Shown: in pieces, positions 1 to 12,906 of the stretch
Layout: every line of letters begins with the position of its first letter
Position numbering within the stretch: the first letter of the stretch is position 1
NCBI RefSeq assembly: GCF_017562075.2
Contig: NC_054082.1
Location: 36,573,442 to 36,637,441, forward strand
Direction: 5' to 3'
Source of the DNA: Anopheles merus
Taxonomy: Eukaryota; Arthropoda; Insecta; Diptera; Culicidae
DNA length: 64,000 nucleotides
Position numbers and translations under genes: made by a program
The notes under the pieces: generated by a model
Database searches by the model: none
What the model was told of the DNA's origin: nothing
What the model saw: the letters and a program-made list of their open reading frames with translations, nothing else

Positions 1-3000
1 TCAAGCAACATCAAGTTGTATTCTATTTTTTCTCTTTTAATCTGTTCATTGTTTAATAATTGCGGTATAGAGATTTGATAATTTACCTACAGTTGCTGTC
101 AGAATCTTTATCTTTATAGACCTTCATAAGCACCTGAACGGTTTGTAATATGATAATTTGGAGAGGGTTTTTTTAAAAGTAATGATAAAATTATATAGTG
201 TTTATATACACTTTCAAGTGCATATTTGTATCATACAACTAACGGATTTTAAAGAATAGCTATGAAACAATTATAAACTGCCTGAAACCGTTTAGATAAA
301 AAGAACATTAATGTACGTTTCAATTTGTGCATATGGGCATAATATGTACCATGAACATTTAACAAAATTGTTATACTGCCCATACACGTTCGTTTTCTCG
401 CTTAAATCCTAACAATGTTTTTATTTCCCAGCTAAACCCATTCCAATACAAACCCGTCCGAGACGGATCTAACAACAATGATTCAAAACCCATTAATTTA
501 CTAATCGTGCCACTTGTTTGTCGTGCACTACCCTACAACCGATTGTTGCTATCAGGAGCAGCAGCAGTCACCATTGTCACCAAGTGTATCTCCCCCTCAG
601 TGTGTCACTTACATTCCACCGTAGCCGGGAGCAAGTTCTTGCCCTCGCGTGTCGGGGACAAATGGAACATTGCAGGCAAACGTCCTTCGCATCAGATGCT
701 GTGCCATCACTTGGGCGCGCACAATGGTGCGATATTTTTATCACACAATTTCGATCGATTCCAACATTCTCCAACCACGGCGAACAGCGTGATAATGGAC
801 GTTGTTGTGCAGGAAAAGGACAGCACAATTCCACCAAATGGTGAAGAGAACAGGCAGCCGGACCAACCCCTCTAGCTACAATGTAAATTTTCTTCATCGA
901 TGGCAGCCAACGGACAGAAACCGATTGAAACAGGACTGTGGTGGTAGATGGATCCTGCCCCAGCACCGACAGGCCCGTAGTTGACCTCATTCTTCTGAAG
1001 AAGCTTCAGCTCGAGTGAGTGGGAATACACTTGAAATGAATTTACTCGCAGCAAGCGCCATCACCACGGGCAGCAAGGTTCTCCACCGTCCTCCTGTGCA
1101 GGTTATCTGATGATAGCAAGATTAATTGAGCGCTCGTTACAAATTGATGATAGCCAATTCCGTCCGGGGCAAGGCCAAATGGCGTGACCGTTTGCGAAAA
1201 TGCGTCGGTTGGTGATGACAGCTTTTCATTTCCTCCCTGTCGTGCGCCCTGATGATGTGGTGGCTGCTCCTTTGTGGTTTTAACTGCTTGTTTTCCAAAT
1301 TTTTCCCCTTCAAAATAAGGCAAAGCCGTACAGTGGCTACGTTTCCAGTAGGATTTCGTGGCTTGGAAATCGTGGTAAATGGTAGTTAAATTCGAATTGG
1401 ATTTTGCTTCCAATTATCTATCTGATAACGTTAACACGTTACATTTTTCCAGGAATTCACTCGCAAAAAAATCTGAGCTACAAATCGGTGCTCGGTTTTC
1501 GCACGCAAATATCCCAACAAAACCCGGCGGCCTATCGCCACGCTTCATTTCCCGCATAACTCCTTTCGCACACAGCACTGTGCCAACATTCCAACGAAAC
1601 ATAAGCTCCATCAGAGCAACGCGAAAAGTGAATCCTTTCGATGGGGCAAAAATGTTTGCAATACGGTGGAGGCACGAACTCGAGCGCCCAGCATTCCAGA
1701 TGCTGTTGGCCTTCGCCTTCGCCGCTCGCTTGTGATCGCTTCAACTACTTGTTAGCTTATGGAAGCTGCTGTAACGATGGACGAAAACAGCTTTTTCCAG
1801 CGAAATACCCACGCCCTAACGGGAGTGTCCCCCTATACAGAGAGAGAGAGAGAGAGAGAGAGAGGAAAGAGACTATGCGCACGAAGGCGAAGAATGTGTC
1901 GGGGAAATCATCATCCCACGGTTAGGTTTGGGATTTTAAACGCGACAACAGCGACAGTACACCGAAATAAGGACGCAAATCTAAACAAATGGGTGAAGCG
2001 TGAGGAAACTTTTACGGGAATGCCATATAGCTGGGATTTAAAACGGTTAGGTGCAACCGAAACAAAGAATCGCTTTTGGTCTCTTTACGAAACACGAAAA
2101 GAAAGAAAATAAATGTCACAAACACCACCTACCTCAGCAGCAGAAGCACGATTCTACGAGCGCTTAAGAGACAACAGTTTCTAAACCTGTCCCAATCTTG
2201 GCTGCAGAACGTTCTCGGCAGTCCGTTATTATATGGATCGCCTTAATTGACCTTATCGTTGGGTAATGGCGCCAAACAGCGGGGGACAAAAAGGGGGAGG
2301 GGGGACGGGAAAAATGTAAGATGATAAGGTGCAAGAGAATTCTCAGAAGCCCGCAAACCACCGACAACAACGAAAAAGAAAAAAATGACGTAAAACAAAT
2401 ATGCTTTCCTGCCTTCGGGGAAGTCGAACAAACATGATCCACTCGAACAACGTGGCGTGGTGGATCTGGTGGGCGAGATAGCAAGAGATGGAACATCTTA
2501 ACCACCTGCCGAAATGGCTCCTTCCAGCTCAACGATGTTCGGTGTAGTACCACATCAGAAACTCGACTCCTGTACAAAGTAAACTGACAAAACCGCCACT
2601 GCACGCTTTGCTGTGAGTGACACACATACACATTTTCCTTTAATGTTTTACCCATTTAACACTGTGTGGCACTGTCGCTGAATGTGTGTGTGTGTATTGT
2701 GTATACGATTAGAATTTGGTTGACCGGTTCCCTGCTTCCCGCACCAATCATCCCAACGCGCTCCAAAACGCTTAATTCGAATGTCGCGTGACACTTTTCC
2801 GCCAACGGGATTGTTTTTTTGTGCGGCGTGCGCTCTCCTCGCTGGTTGCTTATTTTATTACACCTCATTGTTGTACCCCAATTGTTGTGATTGGATGGGT
2901 CTATTTTTCCACGGGTCCAATTTTAACAACCATGCCCCGTTTTGCCCCATTGCCAGCACAAACAACACAATCCGCCCTTCCGACTGTCAGTAACGTTGTG

Positions 3001-4522
3001 TTTGTCAAGATTTTTCTCCCACATTACTGTACTGAAGGACAAGAGTAAAAAAATCCCTCTCTAGATTGGCGTGGTTATTGTAATGTGAGCGGAACTTAAC
3101 GGAGCGCCAAAAAGGGAAATGTTTGATAATGTATAGCACATCTTTCGCAGTGAGCGAATCGATGGAAGACAATTCGATAGCGAATTACCTCATGCGAATA
3201 GCAATCGATACAAAAGAAAATCGGTACATTCCAATTCGATACTTCGGAGAGGGGTTGTGGGAAGGACAAAGTGCTTTTAAAATGTGTTTTCAATGTTTTG
3301 CTTCGGAAGGTTTGGTTTCCATTTAGACTTTTTGAATAAATGTTCCAAAGCTGAATCAAATCACCAGGCGTCTCCACCGTGAAATGGAAAAAAAGCAATT
3401 GAGCTATTAACACCAATTAAAGTTTGATAAACGTATAATTGAGAATTTCAATGTCATTTTTGTTTTATCATAAATTTATCTAAATAGATATCACATTGCA
3501 GAAAAATAGCCCAGAAGGGGCAAAATATGACATCTCCGATATAGAAAATTTTCTATAAAACATTTTCCATTCGTATTATTTACCAAGAGTTTCCCTTTCA
3601 TCCACGGTTGCGAGTAAAAGTGTGCAAAAAAGCAACGCTATTGCTTGGCGATTCGTGAGAAAATTGCTCGATCGATGCACGGTGGTGCAAAACTTTCACA
3701 AAGTCAAAAGTCAGACCCGACAGCTAAAATGCTTGCCATCTGCCGCGTGTGCTGGAGGCGAGTGCGCGTTTGCAGTAACGAAATTAAATTGAATTTAACC
3801 ATCCGTTTTCAAAGCATACAGCTGGCTTGCGAGGTTGAACTTTTTTGTTTTTTTCGTTTAGTGTTTACTACCTGTTGTGGGAAAGAAAGCTATCTGAAGG
3901 GATGAGGCGCAAGGTTAAACTGCGCCGAATTGGCTCTGTCTCGGTAAATTAATTTAAATGATACAAGGTTTCTTCAACCACAAGGTTTGGTGTTAATATT
4001 AAGTGAAAAGACCGCTTTAAAATTACAAATTAAAAAGCTTTAGTTTGCAGCCGCTGGCAGCACCACAGACGTTTTTAAATCGTTTGTTTAGTCAGGTAAT
4101 CTGACCATTTTCATGTGATAAATTGTACTTAGTTTCATAGAGTCTTTTTGGTGTAACTTGAATTAAAAAGAACCTAAACATCCATGTAAATGAGATTTAA
4201 TCTGACTGAATACAACAATAAATTGATTAAGCTTTTATTTATTGGGAAAAGATGATTATTAGATGGTTAAACAACAGCAATAAGTTTATAATGTGTTTAG
4301 TAGATAATAGATGCTGTAAATTCATTCAAATAATTTTATCATTTCTGTTTAAAAACTACTGATTTTGTGTCGGTAATGTTTTCATTTGGATAGCCTGTCT
4401 AGTCCTGCTTAGCAATGAACTATTTAATACCCATAAAGCACAATAAACTTAAGACATATAAGTTACCTATGTACCATCCATCTAATACCATTTTGTTTAT
4501 GTACTTCTTTACTTTTTAACAG
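1..4522. other. Non-coding region upstream of the first Dyb coding exon
   Basis: I see no convincing coding exon here on either strand; open frames are short and lack splice or family support. The Dyb start exon opens at a splice acceptor (ending at 4522), so at least the right part should be a 5' intron, with a 5' untranslated exon further left or outside the window. The only clear landmark is a short (AG)n run at 1839-1864. Confidence 0.6.
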
Positions 4523-4590
4523 AACGGCTTTAAGGTCATCAATCCCTTCGCCTTTCGAGTCTACTACCAGCCAACAAGCGCACACAAGCA
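4523..4590 (+). other. Dyb: Dyb 5' untranslated part of the first coding exon
   Basis: The acceptor (pyrimidine-rich tract then AACAG, ending 4522) precedes 68 bases of untranslated sequence before the ATG at 4591. The ATG frame contains a TAA just after the acceptor, so translation cannot begin further 5' in this exon. Confidence 0.7.
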
Positions 4591-7500
4591 ATGGAACCGA
4601 TGGAGGCCCGCGTTGCGATGCTGCAGGACCTGAAGATCCAATCGTTTGACACGATTCGCTTCGCTTCCTATCGCACTGCCTGCAAGCTGCGCTACGTACA
4701 GAAATCTACCAACCGTACGTAATGCCCGCTGTTCGCAACCCACTATCCTAATTGCGCTCTCTATGTGTATGTGCTTTTTCTGCCTTCCATCCTCTCCCAT
4801 TTCCGGCACAGTGCATCTGGTCGACATCTGGAATGTAATTGAGGCGTTCCGCGAAAATGGACTGAACACGCTCGAGCCCCAGAACGAGGTCAGCGTTAGC
4901 CGGCTAGAGACGCTGGTGTCGTCGCTGTACCACAACCTGAACAAACGGCTGCCGCCAACGCAGCAGGTGCACGTCGACTCGAAGGCTAGCCTGCTCCTGA
5001 ACTGGCTGCTGGCGGCCTACTCCGGCGACAACTCCGGCAAGATACGCGTCTTCTCGATCAAGGTTGCGCTCGCGATCATGTGCGCCGGCAAGATGGTCGA
5101 CAAGCTACGATGTAAGACGACACCGAGGGCGTTGCCACTCTGTTACTAATATCCTTCCCTCATAATTGCCTTTCCGCTCCAGATATCTTCTCGCAGATTT
5201 CCGACGGTGCCGGCCAGCTAATACACTGGAAGTTGGGCGATTTCCTGCGCGAGGTGCTCGCCCTGCCGGCCGCCGTCTTCGAGTCGCCCACCTTCTTCTA
5301 CAAGGAGGGCCTCGAGTCGGAGATCTTCCCGGTGGAGAACAAAATTACGGTGAATGACTTTATGACCGGCTTCATGACCGAGCCCGGGCCGGCCTGTCTC
5401 GTGTGGATGCCGCTGCTGCACCGGCTCGCCACGGTCGAGTCCGTCGTCCATCCGACCGTCTGCTCCGTGTGCATGAGGGAAAACTTTACCGGCTTCCGGT
5501 ACCGCTGCCAGCGCTGCCACGGGTATCAGCTGTGCCAGGACTGCTTCTGGCAGGGGCGCGTCTCGCTGAACCACCAGAACGATCACGAGGTGAAGGAGTA
5601 CTCGAGCTACAAAAGCCCCAGCAAGCAGATTGGCCACTCGCTGCGCAAGAGCTTCCGGTGCGTGCCGGACAAACAGATCCAACCGTTGCCCCGGTTTCCC
5701 GAGCAGCCCGAGAAAACGCTCAACCTGTCGCACATTGTGCCGCCGTCGCCGCTACCCTCGCACAACGGCTTCCCGGACGGTGGCATACCGGGGCTGTACG
5801 ATCGCAGCAGCACGCTGGACTCGCGGTAAGCGGGGTGACTGGGTGACTGTGAAGGAAATGAGGGGGAAACTTTGTAACGTGTTTGGCTTTTCCTCACCCC
5901 TTTGCAGAGCAACCGGCTTGTCGCTGGACAGTAACGGAACGTCCGGTACGCGCGGTGCCGTTAATTCCAACGACGAGGAGCACAGACTGATTGCGCGATA
6001 CGCAGCGCGGCTGGCACAGGAATCGCGAACGGTATGCGTCTTTTTCTTTCCACTGCCAAGAATGTATTTCTACACCATGCTAATGTACTTTTAGCCCGGT
6101 GGATCCGCCCCCGACCCAGTGCAGATAGGGCTGGACAGTTCGCGGGCCCAGCGCGAACTGATCATGCAGCTCGAATCGAAGAACAAGGAAATTATGCGCG
6201 AAATTCAGAAGCTGCGGCGCCAGCAGGAAGCGGAACAGGTCGCCCCCGAAAGCCCCGCCCTGATGAACGAGCTGCGCGCGCTGCGCCAGCGCAAGGGCGA
6301 GCTGGAGGGGCATCTCGGTGCGCTGCAGGACTCGCGCCGGCAGCTGATGGCCCAGCTCGAGGGGCTGATGCGCATGCTGAAGAACCATCAAACCCAAAGC
6401 CCACGCTCGACGCCCAACTCTAGTCCACGGTCGGGCAAAAGCCCACCGATACCGCAGGGTAAGAGGTGTACCGAGGGGTGACCCAGCAAACCAGCCGACA
6501 GCTCTCACCGGCCGTATTACTCTCATTTTAGGGCCACCAATGCCAAACCAAGGCGGCCCCCGTCAGGGCCCGATGAACCCCGGCGGTTCCGGTCTGCCCC
6601 CCAATATGCCCCCCGGTATGCTGCCGCCCGGGGTAGGTATGCACCCGCAAGATGCGCACATGGGCCCCGGCGGCATGGACATGCGGGGATACGCCCCGAA
6701 CGGAAACAACAGTGAGTAGCGCCATATCTTTCCAAGCCTCGCTGCCTCAAGCTCCTCATTTCACACCGCAACCTACGCCCGATTTCGATCCTCTCCCTAC
6801 GCGCCAATCCGCCCTGTTCATGCCATTCCCCCTGCGCTGTGTGAGCTAGAAAACCCTTCCCGCCTCCAAAAACCGGGACCTTTTACCCGGTTTATTGCTA
6901 CAGCCAGACTCGAAGCGCTTGATCAAGCTTCCAATTATTGCTTCATCCTCTTTTGCTTTCACTCTTTGGTTTTGTTCGTTGTGTGCGTTTGTTGTACTGT
7001 TGTACGGTAAAATTTCATATCCTCACGCAGTCGCATCCCTTCTCATCCCATCATCGTCTACGGTTTAAGTTAAACCATAACTCACGCTAACAACATCTCG
7101 CCTTCTCAGCCTAATCGGTGTCGGTAATTTCGTTCTCACGTCGTACGGTTTTTCCTGGGTTTCTTTTATAAGTTGCTTTTTCATGTTTACGTTTCTTTTT
7201 TAGTGAGTTTCATTTCACTCACACTCACACACACATGTCCATCTAATCATTTGACCATTCTCATGCAAAGTAACGAATCAATAATTGTGTCACAAAGAAT
7301 TGGTTAATGGGCAACCCCACTTTTAAGATCTTTCGTTCGGGAGTTGTGTTGAGCCGTCGATTTTAGTTTGAGTTTTGTACCCGGAAGACGTCGCACATCC
7401 GTCACAAACCTCATACACCACACCCATTTGCATCACATTCAGCTGACCTGTTGGTACATTTCTCGATCTGCTTTTTGCGCATACTGCTTGCGTACTCCAC

Positions 7501-8398
7501 TTTTCCGCAGATGGTGGTGGTGGTGGTGGTAACATCATTAATGGCGGCAGTGGTACGCTTGGCACGCGATCGAACGCCGCGGGAGCGTGTCCGCCGGCCG
7601 GTGGCCGGTCGGATCTGCACTACGCGGCCGATTCCGTTTCCACCGCGATGTCCTCGCTGGTGCGCGAGCTTAACTCAGGTACCGCACAGACTTCCTTTCA
7701 TCATCTCCCCCTTCTCCCCGACCACTCTTCCCTGCTCGTGCCAAAAGCCTTTAAATTTAAATCCCTTCTTCTTTGCTCACGCACCTTCAATGTTTCGTCA
7801 ATGTCCAACACACGCGACACGCGGGTACAATCGTAGCCAAACAACCCGTTGCACCGCTTTCAGAAGAGTCTCCAGGGAATATAATTTTCCATCCCGCCCT
7901 CCTGAACCAGGGGACGTATCCCTAAACCGAAGCGAGACCACTTTCTTGAGCTTGCCGTTTACGTTGTCACTGTCACTGTGTGAACTCACTCCTGTAACCT
8001 CCAGAAAAATTGGGGGCGTTTTTTTGTCTATTTTGCTTGTGCTCAACCTTTTTTTCTAAATGTCTTTGAATGTCATTTCTCCACTTCTTCATGTTTGTAA
8101 GCGTTTCTCAATATTTTTAAGTACATTTGTTTTACCTTCATTTCTGCTGTCTCTTACTTCCTTTTTCACGTTCTATTTCATCGTCTTTCTTCACTTTTAC
8201 TCGCTCTTAATGGTTTTCATGGTTTTCCATTTACTGTGTGTGTGTTTGATGTGCATCTCTTTTACAGATCATTAACTTTAATGTATGTGTGTGATGACTG
8301 TATATAGTGTGCGTGCACGTGTCCATGTTGTGTGAGCACGGAATCAAACAACTACTCAAACCAGTACAGTCGTACGCTTGGGGGTTACAGTAAGCTTA

Positions 8399-8435
<37 letters not shown>

Positions 8436-11400
8436 AAACAAAAAAGAACAACAGTCACGTTCCACAATCATCAGGACCACACGGGGGCGCTGCTTTAACA
8501 ATAGTGTTTCGTATGATAGCTATTTGCTCTGCTAACCGCCATCTCGATGTGTCTCAACTCATTGCCGTAGCTCGTTGTGTCGTGTTTCCTATTGCCTCGG
8601 TTTTGTTTTGTCGTGTACGGAGCCATAATGTCACTACTGCGCAAAACACAGTGCCATTTTCCATCGCATTGCTGCCTCAGTATTCGGTGTGCGCGAGTTT
8701 TTTTCTGAATGTTTCTGCTGGCGCAATTTTCCATTTTACATTACCAAACATAGTAGTAGGTGCCGCTCTGCCCCGTAGAGGTATGCGCACTGTACACGCT
8801 GTCAGCTGGCGCGAGTCAGTCAATGTGCGCATTTAGCCATGTGTCGCTAGCCGTACTATGTTGTTTTACTTTTCTCAGCAACAGTTACTCAATCAAAACA
8901 GTATTAATTTTTCCACTAACAAATAGCAAACGCTTCAAACATATTGTATGTGTGTGTGTGTATGTAACTCTCTATCTCTAACTCTCTCTCTCTCTCATTT
9001 TAAATGATAATCCGATCGATCGGTGATCGTTCGATCCATTTCGTGAAAGTACTCTCCCACAAACCTCCATCCTTGACTTTCTAGGTGCATCCCCACCGGA
9101 ACCGACGTTCTTGAAGGAGCGCAGAGTTTAGTGGACACACAGAGATGGTTGCGTCGTCACCGTCCGCCGCTAGCTTTCCGCACGATTCTGGCCCGGTTCG
9201 GCCCCAACTACACTGTTCCCACCGAGTAAGCCACTCTCAGCCCCAGCCGCAAGTGTACATAGTTAAGGCAACTCCCCCCCTCCTGCAGGCCAATCTCGCT
9301 CTCGTCCAACCTAAACGGAGACAGTGGCACAGTTTGAGAACCGTTTACTCAATACTATACCGTTGATTCGTCCTACCTTAATGCGCGCTGTGTCTTTTAA
9401 CTCTCGCACAGAAAGCACAGAGATAATAAATAACAGAACAATTGCTGGGAGATTGTATACACGCGATGAAATCTCGTTCACCGCAGCTACTCGAAACACA
9501 TAGCTTTGTACAATTTTACAATTTGAGGAACACAGGATAGAGCAGGAAGGTGCGCTTTTTGTGGCGCTTTTGATTTTTCTTTAGCAAAAAAAAAGCAAAC
9601 CTTTTTAAGTCAAGGCTTTTGTAATGGTTTTCCAAACTGCTCCGCTCCACTTAAATTGTAGCTTAGTATTTTGTTTTATTTTTTGTGGTTTTTGTTGCTG
9701 ATTTTGAATTTTGTTTTTTGATAATTAATTTATAAAAAGGATTTTTTTTAATTCCTGCAATTCCGAAACCGTGACACGTTCTACACACCGACACCAGACA
9801 GGTGAAATTTAGTTGCCGAAAGAGGGATTTTTTCAGGGCAACCGCGATTTCCTTTGAACCATCATTACCCGATATTCATCCTCTCCCACACTAAACGATG
9901 TAGTACAACAACAACAAAACAAACAAACAAAGAAAACCCCCACCCACAATACCCTTTTAAAAATAATCACCAAATTACCATTTGAACCCAACACCACACA
10001 AAAATATTACACATGCATGTTCGCAACCTAATTCGATGATCGTTTGCCGATCGTTTACTTCTTTTACACGCATGCTGAACATACACGCTCGTATACAACG
10101 TACTCACAAATAACTACAACATCAACAACAACAACAACAACCACAACAAAAACTACAACTTGCGCGCAAACCGATCACGAATCACGTCGAATCTATGCGA
10201 CATCGAATAATTTTGCAATACTACACCGCCAAACCAATAACAACTGCCAATTGGCTGCCAAATGACAAAAATATCTGTGTCATACACACTCACACCTCCT
10301 TATTAACTGATTCGAATTTTTAATAATAACGTATAATGACAACTAACAAAACTATCCCACTCAACTCATAACCAAACTCGATCATATCATCTTCCCTGCG
10401 CGTGGCCACCATGTCACCATGATCTTTTTGCTCTGGTTGTGCGCGCGCGTCTGTGTATGGAATCGATAACACTCATATACAAACCAACACACGCGAAACA
10501 AAACAAAAAAACAGTTTTCTATGCGCACTACGAAGGACATCTTCCGCCCGGCGTCGTACATAAGCCGCCGATGCGCTACTTTTCAGAGGGATCCGACGAT
10601 GACAGTATCGCCTCGTCGCAGCACACTATGCGCCATTCGCTAGGTAAGCATAAAGCATATATACACACACACGCACACACACGCACACACTCAAATACAC
10701 TTCCACATGTCAACAACAAATATTTGCTATAATACATACGGTTGCGATACGAGAAGGACAGAGCATCGAAGTAGCCGGCCAATGGTCACTCTAAATGGTA
10801 GAAACATTCTGTTCTGCAAATCCTTCCCGCTCGATGGAGGCGCCTATTACTTTTGCCACGTGAACACGTGTTCTGGTAGTAGCCGATGCGTTGACTCCAT
10901 CCGCAAAAGCACGCGCGGCTTTGCGCCGTGTGGTCAAATGTGCACGTTGATTCCGTTCTAGAGGTGCACAGTTGTGCAGCGTTAAATTACACTGCGTCGT
11001 TTCAGTCGTTGTTTGTGTTTTGTTCGCACTCGTTGGGCATGGGTGTCCACATTTGCAACATTGTTTTCTTTGTGTTTTAGAGCTAATCGTTTCTTTCACC
11101 TACGTTCTAAACTCACTTTCACTGTCTGTAGTTTCAATGGAATGGTATGATTGATGCACCCAACCAGCTAGCACCGTTTGAAGGGCACGTTCGTAACTAA
11201 GCAGCACCGTAAATGTAACTTATTTGATTCCGTTTTACACAGTGCCTTTTATCGACTAGAAGAGAGGGCCATCTCGTTAAAACGAACTCTGAATCAACGA
11301 GCCCTAACCAACGAAGCCAATGCTTACTCTTGTAACACAACTAGATAGCATAACTAACCAACTAATACATCTTATATTTGGCAACCAAATTTGCAATGAA

Positions 11401-11802
11401 CCCCGAACGAGAGACCACACGCACCTAGACTCTTCGTGTTAGACGTTTTAAGTGTCTCCTTTTCGACTCCTTACTGCACAGTTTTTACTTTGTCTCATTT
11501 CGTTAGCATGTTTCCTCCGAAAAACTTGCAGAAAATAAAACACTTCCCGTGCAAGGTTTTCATTGTGGTCCCTGTTTTTCACCCCCTTTCCTTTGCAGAC
11601 TTTGACGAGATGCACATGACAACGCATGAGTGGAGCGAAAAGGTATACCGGGCGTTTCGCGGTTGAAAGAAAGACGCGATCACTATACGATCATTGCTTT
11701 ACACTGATTCATTTTCTTTCACGCTCTTGTTCAATATTTCAGGATAATACTCAATGGCAGGAGCAGTTTGCTGCCTGGAGCCTTAACTCGCAAAACCAAT
11801 GA
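4591..11802 (+). CDS. Dyb: Dystrobrevin (dystrophin-complex scaffold)
   Basis: Dystrobrevin is a cytoplasmic partner of dystrophin and syntrophin at the membrane. Ten coding exons join in phase: 4591-4714, 4812-5111, 5183-5825, 5908-6031, 6095-6458, 6532-6711, 7511-7678, 10515-10643, 11599-11642 and 11743-11802, giving 711 aa (human DTNA is about 740). Seen: the EF-hand-like N-terminus (YRTACKLRYVQK, LHLVDIWNVIEA); a ZZ zinc finger near residues 235-282 (CSVC, RCQRC, CQDCFW, then H and H); DEEHRLIARYAARLA; and a coiled coil around 415-500. The ATG at 4591 is the first after an in-frame TAA in the same exon. Exon 6532-6711 is a Pro/Gly/Met-rich linker not expected in vertebrate homologues. The exons after 7678 rest on phase and splice sites only; alternative ends are listed separately. 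Confidence 0.93.
8268..8275 (+). CDS. Dyb: Possible alternative Dyb terminal exon (Asp-His-stop)
   Basis: A good acceptor (CTCTTTTACAG, ending 8267) follows exon 7511-7678, which ends in phase 1 after LVRELNS. Splicing here would add only Asp-His before TAA. The phase fits, but so short a product would occur often by chance. It could instead be intronic. Only transcript evidence can decide. Confidence 0.25.
8402..8433. repeat. (CA)n microsatellite in Dyb intron
   Basis: About 16 CA units in the intron between exons 7511-7678 and 10515-10643, starting just after a GTAAGC donor-like site at 8390. Confidence 0.9.
9085..9131 (+). CDS. Dyb: Possible alternative Dyb 3' exon
   Basis: This sits in the 2.8-kb intron after LVRELNS. 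The acceptor ends at 9084 and phase 1 from exon 7511-7678 is kept. In that frame the exon encodes about 15 residues (GASPPEPTFLKERRV) and stops at 9129-9131. The block is GC-rich compared with the flanking intron. A second frame of the same block stays open to TAA at 9227-9229 (ending FGPNYTVPTE) but needs a different incoming phase. It would give a shorter isoform lacking the last three exons. Confidence 0.35.
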
Positions 11803-12600
11803 ACGGCCAATGGACCGTGCAATACAAGCAGCAAATGAAGGGCGCTACAAGCAATCGTAGGAGGACGATCAAACGATCGCACAGCGCCTAACGCACGAGC
11901 GGAAGTTAATTTTTAGTGTATCACTAAGGAAAACACAATTTCAGACAGCTCTATTACCTTATCGCATTGCAACCCACATTGTCATTAGCGTTACACATTA
12001 GCGCGTACGGATACTTAAGGCTTTGTTTTTGTTGTTTGTATTTTACATGTATTGTACCTATTTTTTAACGTGTTTCCCTTCACGAAGCGGGTTTTCACAG
12101 AAGCGTACAAGAACAAACAAGAAGCGAATACTGATCTGTTTGAAGCAATAATGCAAAAGCGCAACACATGCATTCCAGGCATAGGTAAGATCATGCAAAT
12201 GGAAAGGAACACATTTCTAGTGATACAAGACGAACAGTTCTTGTTAGGGTTAGTATTGTTACGAAAGCGTTTTATGGACTTGAAGCAAGCTCTAGATGCA
12301 GCCCCAGCCTCTTGCCAGAACTAAGAAACATCTTTGATTTCAATCACTCTATTCAACAGTACCCAGTTAGCGGTAGTTTTAAAAATGGTAATTTATCTGC
12401 TTTACCTCAATTGTGGTCTTCCAAGCTACTTATCTAACTATAGTTTAATTTTTAATATTTTATAATTTAATATAAGATCACTAGGAATGATGTTTTAAAA
12501 TAACAACCAATCAAACTATTATTTTATAAGTTACTACGGGAAAATTGCTTCGGTTTCCTTACAGACACTTATTTTAATAAAATGATTTTTGTTTTGTTAT
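11803..12600 (+). other. Dyb: Dyb 3' untranslated region with poly(A) signal
   Basis: After the stop at 11800-11802 the sequence is AT-rich and non-coding. An AATAAA at 12576-12581 is followed by a GT/T-rich stretch, the usual downstream element, so cleavage near 12600 is likely. A 90-codon open frame inside (12052-12324) has no support. Confidence 0.55.
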
Positions 12601-12679
12601 TGTAATATTTTATGGTATGTGTTTTATTCTTGTTTGATTTACTTTTTTTTCTCCCAATCGCAAATCACCTTTCATCAAT

Positions 12680-12906
12680 CTAATCAAATACATCATACAG
12701 AAGTTTGTCATCATGAGTAGGAAGTATCAGCTCACCCTTAATCACAGCACCGGGATCCATTGAATCCATTTCAAAAAGCTATATCGGACTGAGTGGTTAA
12801 TTCCTCCTTCAAATGTAACGTATCGTAGCACAAACATCAAAAACATCAGCCTCATTTAACAACTTTTGCACACGAATCAGCAGCATACCCTCGAAGCACA
12901 ATATCG
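12680..12906 (-). CDS. Unrecognised gene, two 3'-terminal coding exons, convergent with Dyb
   Basis: I do not recognise this protein. On the minus strand, the exon 12906-12836 has an acceptor ending in TTGCAG and enters with two bases of a split codon. It reads 23 codons containing FEGMLLIRVQKLLNEADVFD. A GTTTGT donor, a 57-bp intron and an AG acceptor lead to exon 12778-12680: 32 codons containing MDSMDPGAVIKGEL and LPTHDDKLLYDVFD, then TAG. An AATAAA lies about 50 bases beyond the stop (12628-12623). Both frames are open with animal-like composition in AT-rich DNA. Upstream exons should lie between 12907 and about 14700; a coding-like stretch at about 13123-13045 could be one. It could also be a pseudogene remnant. 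Confidence 0.38.

Noticed and set aside
1759..2112. Frames containing an RERERERE repeat
   Set aside because: Translation of the (AG)n microsatellite at 1839-1864.
12052..12324. 90-codon frame in the Dyb 3' untranslated region
   Set aside because: No homology seen and it sits between the Dyb stop and its poly(A) signal.
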